DNA of 64,000 bases from Antedon mediterranea. Its lineage: Eukaryota > Echinodermata > Crinoidea > Comatulida > Antedonidae. A program made the translations under genes and the position numbers. The notes beneath the pieces are model-generated. The model saw only the letters and a list, made by a program, of their open reading frames with translations, did not search any database and was not told where the DNA came from. Where the stretch lies: the NCBI RefSeq assembly GCF_964355755.1, contig NC_092676.1, positions 28,626,288-28,690,287 of the forward strand, written 5' to 3'. This document shows positions 47,905 through 58,300 of the stretch, one piece after another (the first letter of the stretch is position 1; the number at the start of each line of letters is the position of its first letter).

Positions 47905-49111
47905 TTAACCAAAAAGAAAGTGACACCAGTCAAGTGTTTGTTCCGTCGAGTTGACGTCACCAAGCAGGTCTTGACACGGGTTCTTACTTTCACTTTTATC
48001 GTCTTTAAATCGTTTACCTATTGCAAACAAAAATAGTTGTTAGTTTTATATGATACATAATTGATGATGATGATGATGGCGATGATTACGCTGTTAAAAA
48101 TACAAATATTGGATAAGATTTAATGATGATACCGACAGATTGATTATGCGGGATGGTTATGTGTTTCATTTGAAGTCCGTCTAGGCCTACTCAACTTCAA
48201 ATTTTTAATTTGATTATGAGACCAGTGATGATGCTATTATGAACATTAGAGTAATAGTGGTAGGCATGCTGATTATGATAAGACAAAAAATGATAAAACG
48301 GATATGATAGAATGGATATTGATTATGATACCAAAGATGTTGATGATGAAAGTGTGGTTGAATTTTAGATTATGCTACTGATAAGACATAAAACAAATAA
48401 TGAGACAGAGTGATGAATTGATGAAGATGATACTGATACCAGTGATGATGCTAATTTATGAAATGATCAGAGTAATACTGATAATGATAAGACAAGGGAT
48501 GATACAACGGGTATGATGGAACGGATATTTGTTATTGAGTAAATTATGGTACTAATAAAACAAAGATACATGAAACAGATAATGATACAGAATGATGATG
48601 AAACTGATGAAGATGGCATGGATAAAAAACAATATATCAATGTCTTACCGTACGGCCCGGTCCACCATCCACCACGTGACTGTTCGCTAGATGCTCCTCT
48701 CTTCATATCAATATTACCAATAGATCGTTGAATCTTCCCTAATAAATATCCTTGATTTCTCAATCTATCAAAATATTGCAGAAATTCACCCGAGGGCTGA
48801 TTACGTATTCGAACCAGCAGCTGACAGAATGTTCCGCAATCTGTTAACCGTAAGATGGCAGGCAAATTGACGTCTTTTGCAGAACTTCTTCCGTCAAATG
48901 CAGCGTTAAAGTAGTTATCTGCTGTGGAAGGTAAGGCTTCTAATGGCAAAGAGTTTGGACGGAGTTGTCCTGTTAAAACGGGATGGTTATCATTTGAAGT
49001 TCGCCTAGGCTTACTCAACTTCCAGTTTTCTGCATTTTGCGACAGCAAAGACTTTGGTTGCACCACCGCTATCAGTAAAGGAATGACCATTAACACTGTA
49101 ATCATCTCCAT
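47905..49111 (-). CDS. Putative neuropeptide/prohormone precursor, two exons
   Basis: Exons 48649-49111 and 47905-48017 (minus) join at phase 1 to 191 residues. I do not recognise the family. A signal peptide is evident ('MEMITVLMVIPLLIAVVQ'). Residues 136-157 form a textbook prohormone cassette: 'MKR', the segment 'GASSEQSRGGWWTGPY' and 'GKR'. Cleavage at both dibasic sites, with the glycine as amide donor, would release a peptide ending in proline-tyrosine-amide. The splice falls within the amidation glycine codon, so the complete GKR exists only after joining the exons. Other dibasic sites are Arg36-Arg37. A conserved-looking block with 'TDCGTFCQLL' and a helical 'EFLQYFDRLRNQGYLLGKI' precedes the cassette, and two more cysteines (169, 186) follow. 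The start is the first ATG giving a signal peptide. The exon 2 join is inferred from phase and content. The 630-bp intron is GAT-rich with a diverged ~220-bp direct duplication (about 48210-48330 versus 48430-48545). Confidence 0.68.
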
Positions 49112-50481
49112 ACCTAGGTTGTTATCCAAACGTGTGTATCAATTTAAGTTACCTGACAGTATTTATACATTTTTGTCTAATTTGAATGCAAATTATGCTT
49201 TCACACTTGTGGGCGTCCTGAAACTTGCAGTGCTAATTATAGGCTAGTGAATATTTGATGGGGATATTATAAGTTACACCGTGTTATTACTAAGTATTAA
49301 TATTCAATTTCTGCTAACAAAAATAAAGTACACATATCACTTCTCGATTACAAATATCTATCATATATTAGTTTCTCCTTCTAGAAAGTGGAATAATTAT
49401 GACGTCGCAATGTTGTTGATTTGAAGAATACATTTAGGCAGATGAAAATGGTGTTTTCTCTTTAGTGGCCATGACGTTTACATAAAATTATGTAAAACAA
49501 AACTTTAAAATATTTGCATACAAAGTAAAACAATAAATGAAAGACAATGAAATGAAAAGTTAATCTGTGTAATATTCTTGCACTTCTCACTTCATTTGGA
49601 CAATTCTTGTTAATTTACAAAGTATTGATAAACCATAAACTTATTTTCAATATTAAAATCTTATTATTTAACAAGTCATGGAGATAAAATTGTCCGTTAC
49701 TTCTGCCTGACGACTTGATAGAAATTCAGGAATGAGATTTAGTCCATGCCTGGTCGCAGAGGTGGCACTCGAGAGGGTGGAGTAGGTATAAAGAAAGTCA
49801 CGTTATGGAAATTGAAACATTTTGTAAAATTAAAAGCTCGCATGGTACACATTCCGCTCAGTTTGTACCCACGTGCGTAATATCTGTCCCTATTTTGTTG
49901 TTTTAGTGACAATTTTCTATTCGTCATTTAGGCTTGACAGAAATTAATACCGATATAATTACCCAGAATCAAAAACGGAATCTCCAGAGGTGAGGCAGTA
50001 TTGAAATGCAGTATAAACGCCTACGCAACAAGCAAAATATGTCATAAAATATTGTAATTTACACGTTACACGAAAGAAAATCATTAGATTTATATTAAAA
50101 AACGAAAATAAAAACCATTAGATAAGTAGTACTAATGTACCGGTACACAATATTCACACGTCCAAATGTCTTAATTGAAATGATACGTATACTATTTATG
50201 ATGACGTCACTGATAACATCTTCGAATGTCAAATGTTGGTTCAATTACGGTACGTCAATTCGATTCAGATTGTTTTTAGTTTAAACTGAAAACGAACTCG
50301 TTTTGAAAATGATGAAGAGAGAAAGAAAGTTAACGCGCGAGTAGTTATCATTATCGCTCGTACTATTATCGTAGTTATCAGTTTAAACGCCCGCGTAACA
50401 TGCATTATCGTTATCATTTTATACGCGCGCGTACCATTATCGTAGTTATCAGTTTAAACGCGCGCGTAATATTATTCAACC
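49112..50481. other. Spacer upstream of the precursor gene
   Basis: The precursor's promoter should lie in the first few hundred bases. 50325-50470 contains several 'gtttaaacgc(g/c)cgcgta' copies alternating with 'attatcgtagttatca', a small irregular tandem repeat. No gene that I can support is present. Confidence 0.45.
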
Positions 50482-51303
50482 ATGGGCCTGTTTCTGCTGC
50501 AACTGCTCAAAATACGGTATAAAAATACGGTATAAAATACGGTATTTTTTATACCGTATTTTTTAGTACCCCGTTTCTGCTAACAATACTTCTTGGGTGG
50601 TCGTGTTAAATTTCATCTTTTTTACCCAAATTGCCATTCATTTATTTGGTCGATAATTAAAAGTCGCAATAAAGGAAGTTTTACGTCTCACTTTCAACAG
50701 CCTAGCCCTAGTGATAGAGATGTTGTGAGAGCACAGAAAACATCGTAATGTGGAAAATTAATTCGTTCCCTCCCCGAGTTATTGTATTTTGCAATGTTGT
50801 ACTGCTTTCGCAGGCTCTTCAGCTTTGAGTTTACTTGCTTTGGAGACAAGTCTATTCCATACTCCTGCTTTATTTTTTTAGAAATGTCTTTATAAATGTG
50901 GTTGTCCCTTTTATTAGTTGGCCAGACATTTTAGCTTCCCCACACACATTTATTTAGTAAAACTGTGACGTCTTCGCTCCACATTTTCGCCGAATATATC
51001 TATACACGTGTGAAAAAGCAGCTGACAGCGACAGAAAATAAAAACACGAATGTTGACCTTTTGTCATGTAAAAAAAAAATACGGTATTTTTTATTGGCAG
51101 CAGAAACGGGTACAAAAAATACGGTATAAATTTGTAAATACCGTATTTTATCCACAAATTTTGTGGGGAAAATACGGTATACAAAATACGGTATATTTTT
51201 TATGAGCGCAGTTTCTGCTGCCAAAAATATACCGTATATATACGGTATTCAAAAAATACCGTATAATATACGGTATTTAGTTGGCAGCAGAAACAGGGCC
51301 CAT
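50482..51303. mobile_element. 0.8-kb element with repeated atacggtat palindromes
   Basis: The ends are an inverted repeat: 'ATGGGCCTGTTTCTGCTGC' on the left and, in reverse complement, 'ATGGGCCCTGTTTCTGCTGC' on the right. Next to both ends are clusters of 'aaaatacggtat' and 'ataccgtatttt', more than twelve in all, and the phrase 'gtttctgct' recurs inside (50574, 51210) as do 'ggcagcagaaac' copies (51095, 51281). No transposase is encoded. Confidence 0.8.
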
Positions 51304-52112
51304 AACATTTAATATTTTCCTGGGTTATTATAGTTTGAATTAATTTTTAATCTTATACAGTAATTATTCACGTTCAAACACAGTTTAAATCTCTTATATT
51401 AATTTATTTAATTACCATAAATCTCATACACCATAATAACTTAACAATAGTACAATTTTAGGATACTTTTCATTGGTTCAACTCTGTTATTAAAATATTT
51501 TAAGGTTTAAAATAATTAATTCTCTAACCACAAATTTTGCAATCAATTTAATTATCCATAGGAGATAATTATTTTAACACAATTTCCATTTTATACACTA
51601 TCTAATATGTTACAATAATTCAAATTTATAGGCCTGTTTAATTTTTGTTTGTGGGATGGGGCGTTGAGGTTACACGTATTTGTTACATTTCCAGTACTAA
51701 ATAGTAATTGTATATCCATAGAAAAATAGGTTAAGATATTTATTTTATTTTATTCAATCGAAACCAACAGCGATAATTACCGCCACTAACAGGTTTGATA
51801 CAAACAAAGCCAGGACTGTTTAAAGCACCTTGATTGGTCCGAACATTGACTTCTTACGTCCAGTGCCCACCTTGACCAGGTGACATAAGCCAATACGTCT
51901 GAGGCAGATACTAGATGCAGGGGCTGCCATAAGATTCAGCAGTGCTGGTTTCAAATGCCTAACTGGACCCCAGCTCCATATACAGCACCCGATATTCTTA
52001 AATGGTTTCACATCCAAACTCTAACCAGGCACAACGTTGCTAACTTCGGTGATCTGACGAGAACCGGTGTTTCAACGTAGTAAAGCCGTATTTATTTTAT
52101 ATGGTAATAATT
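51304..52112. other. Spacer 3' of APIP
   Basis: A+T-rich to about 51780. From 51810 to 52020 the base composition becomes balanced, with a minus-strand open frame ('VRHLKPALLNLMAAPASSIC' region) resembling no protein that I know; it may be a transposon remnant. The APIP 3' UTR should fall in the right-hand part. Confidence 0.4.
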
Positions 52113-55069
52113 TTAAACTATTCCACCCTCATTTTGTGGTGTTTTTGTGGGATCTAGTCCGCATTGCTTCATTTTCACTGCAATCGAAAATAAGTAGTCA
52201 TAGCATTCACACCTACAGGAAAACAATAAAATTATATAATTGTATAAATATATATTTTTAAAATTAAAAAAATATACATTTAAAATTGGCGAACACTGAA
52301 CTTGCATTAATAAAATATATTAATTTAATAATAATAACTTTATTCATAATCTCAGATCAAATTAAAAGTATACATAAATAATTATATTATGAATATTAAA
52401 TAGAATTTGGTAATAATTAAAACTCAATACAAATTACTTTTAGAATTAAGAAATTTAAATTTAAAAAAAAATCCAATATTCACTTTATATATCAAAATTG
52501 ACAGGCAAATATCATATTTTTATTAAATATCTTATTATTAATCTAACATTTTATTATTAATTTAAAATTGATATTTACATTGATTTTGCTTTCTGCCAAG
52601 ATTCACCCCACACGTATACGCCATGTCGCCTTACAAGAACCGCACAGGATTCTGGGTATTCATCCATGGCTCTTGCCATACGATCCTGATTGGAAATAAA
52701 TACATAAAGTGATGTCATATCACTACCATATTTGGGTATATCACTGCCATATTTGGACACATCACACTTCTTTTTTCAAACTAGTTTGATAGTGTAAACA
52801 GAGCTTTACATATCATCAAGACCCAAGTGGTCTAATGGTACGGCATCTGCCTACTAAATAGAAAAGATGAAGTTCGAATCACAGTTAGACATTATTTATT
52901 ACTTCTGCTAAAGGAGGCTATATGACCACCTTGTTTGTGTTTTATTGATAGATTGTTTAAATCCATCACAATCTATATTTAAATGTTACATCACCTTTAA
53001 GTCCCGTTCTTCTGGTGTGTTTTCAATAATCGGTACAATTAATTCTTCATCATATCTGAAATATTAAAAAACACTATATGTTTAAAATGCAATCGTCTAA
53101 AAACCCATTTCTTCTGGTGTGTTTTCAATAATTTGTACAATTAATTCTTCATTATATCTGAAATATTTTAAAACATTATAAATATGTTCAAAATGTAATC
53201 GTCTACAAACCCACTTCTTAAAGTGTGATTTCAATAATTCAATAATTTGTACAATTAATTCTTCATCATATGGGAAATATTGAAAAAACACTATAAATAT
53301 GTTCAAAATGTAATCGTCTAAAAACCCATTTCTCTCATTCTGGAGTAAACATAACTCTATGAATGTATATATCAAATTTCTTATCAATATGTAGCACATT
53401 TACTGTTGTAGGATAATATAAATTAAACCATGCCTACATATAACATTATATTTAACAAGAATGGGGTTAATAGTTATATATGTTATCTAATTACTGTAGG
53501 TAGGAATGTACGTTAGACATTTCAGAGTTATTAATTTATCAAATCGAAAATTAAGGTTTTTCCTTTGCACATTAAGTTTTGCTGAGGCTCTACCAAGTTA
53601 CCATAGCAACATAAAAATCAAATATAAACAAATATATTAAATAGTAAAATTATTTTGAATAACAACTTTAGGAAAGACTTTGTTCATCTTCTGTAAAATT
53701 AGTTTGTCAAAAAACTTTACCTATAATTTCCCCCGCTTGTGCATTTCTTAATGCCTTTGATCATTTCCTGGTGCGTGATACGGAACTCGTTTCCGAGATA
53801 CATCAGTGTTGCCATGACAGCCGCTTGAGAATGGGTGTGAATTACGGCACCAGCTCCTAAAGCACGATAGAAATCAATTATGCAAGAAGTTCTGCCATAG
53901 TTTTCAAATTTGCTTTTTTAAAATAATTTCTTCTTTTTTAAAAATAAATAATTCATAGGGTTTATGTAGCAGTTCTGTGGTAAATTATTGTGGGGGATAT
54001 AGTCAGTGTATCAAGTGTATTAAAGTGTTAATAGAGATGACAGTGAGGCATGAAGTTTGAATCTGAAACTGTCCACTTGGCCATTTTTATCTTTACTAGT
54101 CTCCCTAGATACAGACTATGTGGTATCAGGTGTGATATATAATAATGTAATATACTATCAAAGTTTATGTGACAAAAAAATGTGATGTGCCCATATATGG
54201 ACATGATGATTTCATATATCACTACCATATTTGGGTACATCACACTAGTTTGACAGTGTAGCTTAACACAAAATATATGCATTACCTCTCATAGTGTAAG
54301 CATTCATAAACAAAGGAGTACACTGGCTTTTTTTTAATTTCTTCTCAGGAGGAGGGGTAGATATATCCACATTCTTAATATCTTGCACAAAAATGTCTTC
54401 TGCCTATGACAAAAAAATAAATTGTTGTAGTCAAGATAACCATAACTCAACCGGCTGGATTATTGTGAGCATGCCCAGAAAATAGTTACGCTTCGTTGCT
54501 TTTGGAGTGCTCACCTGAATGCGTTCCTTTTGGACCCCTGATGGTGCGATGTAGATTTTGGATCTGTAAGAAAATTAAATGTATTTCAAATTTGAATCCT
54601 ACTGAAAGTCTATGTGGTTTTTATTCTGACTGTACTGGCAATTAACAGTTAAAAATCGACCTATCAAATTAGGACCTACATTACTATTCTTTAGAAGGAA
54701 AATACACACTTCTTTTCACTATATACATCATATGATATAATTTGTAATTTTACAAACCCAGACTTGATAGTAAGCCCTCCACCAGTTCCTGTGACCCAGC
54801 CCAGGTTATAGAACAACCTACATAATTCTGGAATCAATTTTCTGGGATCCTGGAAAAAAAAATCAAAACATTCATTCAGCAGTTTGTCAACATCAGTTTG
54901 GCCTCATCAGACCATAGGTATACCTGCTCACACAGTGGTCTAGAATAATACTAAAATATGCATGTCTATATTGACTATGATATGATTCATTGTACAACCA
55001 CTATTCTACATTATTGATACTTTCCCCTACCTTTTCATTTTGAAAACTAATATTATCTGAATTATTCAT
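52113..55069 (-). CDS. APIP: Methylthioribulose-1-phosphate dehydratase (APIP/MtnB), eight exons
   Basis: Exons on the minus strand: 55031-55069, 54758-54849, 54515-54563, 54286-54403, 53721-53856, 52995-53055, 52579-52685 and 52113-52212. They join to 233 residues (human 242). This class II aldolase-fold enzyme dehydrates 5-methylthioribulose-1-phosphate in the methionine salvage pathway in the cytosol; in mammals it also restrains apoptosome- and caspase-1-driven death. The zinc ligands are visible as His106 and His108 in 'VIHTHS' and His186 in 'RRHGVYVWG', and the catalytic Glu130 in 'THQEMIKG', all offset by nine from the human numbering. '[12 protein letters not shown]' and '[13 protein letters not shown]' bind substrate. 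The short first exon (13 residues) is inferred from a matching donor and phase. Donor GTTTGT after exon 2 is weak. Intron 5 carries two decayed copies of exon 6. Confidence 0.93.
52700..52807. repeat. MITE-B copy (APIP intron 6)
   Basis: The right end 'tagtttgatagtgtaaacag' and the core 'catatttggacacatcacac' are clear; the left terminus is missing and the core's 'tcactaccatatttgggtat' is doubled. It starts within 20 bp of an APIP exon. Confidence 0.8.
52817..52890 (+). repeat. tRNA-like sequence (APIP intron 6)
   Basis: Box A-like 'GTGGTCTAATGGTACGG' and box B-like 'AGTTCGAATCAC' are at tRNA spacing, but the outer ends do not pair into an acceptor stem. I read it as a SINE head or tRNA pseudogene. 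Confidence 0.5.
53095..53285 (-). pseudogene. Two decayed tandem copies of APIP exon 6
   Basis: Exon 6 (52995-53055) and its flanking intron are repeated with a period of about 110-115 bp. The copy at about 53105-53155 keeps the acceptor and '[14 protein letters not shown]' but has lost the donor and runs into a stop. The copy at about 53220-53270 keeps '[11 protein letters not shown]' but has lost the acceptor AG (now CCC) and carries an internal insertion. The first copy is the only one with both splice sites and matches the human protein ('[11 protein letters not shown]'). Confidence 0.88.
54146..54266. repeat. MITE-B copy (APIP intron 4)
   Basis: It has 'tactatcaaagtttatgtga', 'gatgtgcccatatatggaca' and 'tagtttgacagtgtagctta'. 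It ends 20 bp from the APIP exon 4 donor. Confidence 0.8.
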
Positions 55070-55357
55070 TTTTATAATAAATAATTATTTGCTTTTTATT
55101 GAAGCTGTTTCACCAACCTCTCTACTTCAACAACTAATAAATGGCAATGTGTCATTCGTCTGCTGTCGTTTTATCACATTTATGATTACGTTAAATGTTA
55201 CAAAATGTATATCATAGTAAACGAAATATTTATTTTCTAATATAAAATAATTTTAAAACTCAAATACATATTTTTAAGTTATAATTTTTATGAAACAATA
55301 CTATTTAGAAATATTATTTCTAATAGTAAGCAAAGTTTTAAATATGCAATAACAAAC
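55070..55357. promoter_or_regulatory. Bidirectional promoter between APIP and PDHX
   Basis: Only 288 bp separate the two divergent start codons. The stretch must contain both 5' UTRs and probably one shared promoter. It is very A+T-rich with no TATA box or CpG-rich core that I can point to. The same pair is divergent and closely spaced in the human genome. Confidence 0.7.
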
Positions 55358-58300
55358 ATGGCGGCTATTCTGCGGGTAGGAAGCCGAGCTTTGAGCCGGG
55401 GAACAAAATGTGTAATTTACCCGGCATTTTCAAGTTTATTAAATTCAGATGCAATACTAACACGATATTTTAGTGTATCTGGTACCATTCAAGGTATTTA
55501 TATAGAAGCGTTTGTCATACGTTATTAAGCTAGGCCTCCGCAATAAGTCATCATCATGCATAATATGGGCTGATTCCACCACCTCCTGCCCACCTTGACC
55601 GCTGATACTGATAGCCCACCACATGTTGGGCCTGGCTTAGAAATATGTTAATATATTATTATTTGACAATGACAGTCTTACTAAAAATAAATAAATAAAC
55701 TACCATAAAAATGCCTTAAATTTATTTTAAAATAAAAAACATTTATTTAAGTCTAACTAATAAGAAACACTTATTTTCTTCTTGACATATAAAATATGTG
55801 AAATTATTAATACTATTATAATAGGGCCTACAGTAGTATATTATTCTTTTTTCAGGAGTTACGCCAATGGAATTGCTCATGCCGGCCCTTTCCCCAACAA
55901 TGGAAGTTGGAACAATTAAAAAATGGTTGAAAGAAGAAGGTTTGTATTGTTTATTGAATGAAAATTATATGTATGAGCTCAGATCCAGGGTTTACTCAGA
56001 TCTAGAGTTCACTCAGATCCAGGGTTCACTCAAATCCAGGATTCACTCAAATCCAGGATTCACTCAGATCCAAGGTTCACTTAAATCCAGGGTTCACTGA
56101 GATCACGGGGTTAACTCAGATCCAGGGTTCACTCAGATCCAGGGGTCAAGGGTCTTTCACACCTGTTCTGGCACGGTTCCGGTCCGGCGAATCGAACATC
56201 AATGTTTCGTTTTCACGCGGCTATGCGCCAATCGATATGCGCGTAGCCGCGTGAAAACGAAACATTGACGTTCGATTGGATTTTCCGGCGCCGGACTTGA
56301 ACCGTGCTGGAACAGGTGTGAAAGACCCTTCACTCAGATCCAGGGTTCACTCAGTCTTGGTGGCAAGTACAGTGTCATACAATAAACATTTAGTAAATAA
56401 TAACAAATTTTACCAATGTTGTAGTTTGTACTGTAATGATGCTTTTGTTATATTTTTTTTGCAGGTGAAGCCGTGGCAGTCGGTGATGCGTTATGTGAAG
56501 TGGAAACGGACAAAGCAACAGTTTTTATGGATGCAGATGAAGATGGGGTAATGGCTAAAATATTGGTAAGAAGATTTGATTTTCATCATTTAAAATCATC
56601 GTCATTGTTATCATCATCATCATCATCAATTGTTATCATCATTATCATCATTCATTGTCATTATCATCATCATCATTCATTGTTATCATCATTATCATGA
56701 GTGAGTGAGTGGCCGAGCGGTTAAGACAGTGAAACCGTAATTACGTAGCCATAACATCGGCAGGGGTTCGAGGCTCACTCACTCCATGGTTCTGGTGGTA
56801 GAACGAGTCTTCTCGGATAAGGACTATAAACCGTAGGTCCAGTGTACACATCTAGCTCGTGTGCACTTTAAAGAACCTAGTACATCTTTCGAGACGAGTA
56901 GGGGGTTACCCCGGTGTATTAGTACATCACAGCCACTGATCACCAACTGGGCCCTCTGGGAGACCAGTCTTTGACTGAAGAGGTTACCCAGTATAAATAT
57001 AAATTTCAATTCAATTCAATCATCATCATTGTCATCATCATCACCATCATCATTGTCATCATCACCATCGTCATCATCACCATCATCATCATCATCAATT
57101 GTATCATCATTATCATCATCCATTGTCATCATCATCATCCATTGTCATCATCGTCGTCGTCGTCGTCGTCATCATCATCATTATTATTGTCATCACCATC
57201 ATCATCATCATTGTTATCATCATCCTCATCATCATCATTGTTATCATCATCATCATCATTGTTATCATCATCATCATCATCATTGTTATCATCATCATCA
57301 TTGTCATCATCATCATTATTGTCATCACCATCATCATTGTTATCATCATCCTCATCATTGTTATCATCATCATCATTGTTATCATCATCATCATTGTTAC
57401 CATAAACATTGACATATTATCTGCATCCTCATCATCATTCTCCTTTAATAGCGGTTCTAAAAATAGTCTGTAACTGTAAGATTACTTCTTACCAAACTTT
57501 AAATGTTATTTTATCTCGTAGGTAGCTGAAGGCACCTCAGATATTAAAATAAATACACTAATAGCATTAATGGTTGCTGAAGGGGAGGACTTCAAAGATG
57601 TTGACATACCAGTGTCAACAACTCAACAAGACGTTTCACCAAGTCAAGAGGTGACACCATCACCCCAGAGTCCTACAAGAGTAGATACAGGAGGACACGG
57701 TAGTATGTAAGTCTTCTTTTTCAACAACTTTACCAGCCTACTACTCTTTTTATAATATATATTCTATTATAATTAATTTTCATTACCATCATAATCAATT
57801 TGTTTTATTACCGTATAATAAAATTTTAAAAATGTCAAACAAAAAACATCATCTTTTACCCAACTGACTGCAATATATTAATCATAACTGATGATTATAT
57901 ATTGCAAAAACAAAATGAAAAATAAAATTATAATTATGTGTACTGGAGATTTGATTGAATATATAATCTCCTCAGAGGTTTATTATAATATATACATTTG
58001 AAATTGAATATTTTGTTTTTATTATTTCTAGACAAAGTTTATCTCCAGCTGTCAGGTATCTGGTAGATACGCATAACCTGGATTCTGGGAAGATTCAAGC
58101 AACTGGTCGAAATAACAGAATACTTAAAGGGTATGCATTGTGGTTTTGTAGTCAGAGTGCTCACCTTCTAATTCTAGTATCATGGGTTCAAATCCAATGT
58201 GGTATTACCTTCATAATTTGTTGGTAGGATTAAAGGGGAAAAATATTGTATGTAAGCCATATTGCATGTTTTTAAATAGTTAGAGTGCTCACCTTCTAAT

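Noticed and set aside
51820-52017. 65-residue minus-strand open frame near APIP
   Set aside because: No recognisable domain, no splice partners, no family resemblance; kept only as a possible transposon remnant.
52817-52890. Functional tRNA gene
   Set aside because: Internal promoter boxes are present but no acceptor stem forms; the same applies to 5608-5690, 18913-19098 and 23692-23903, the last two of which share a SINE body.
56970-57475. Overlapping serine-, histidine-, isoleucine- and methionine-rich open frames
   Set aside because: Translation of an (ATC)n microsatellite in all frames, inside a PDHX intron.
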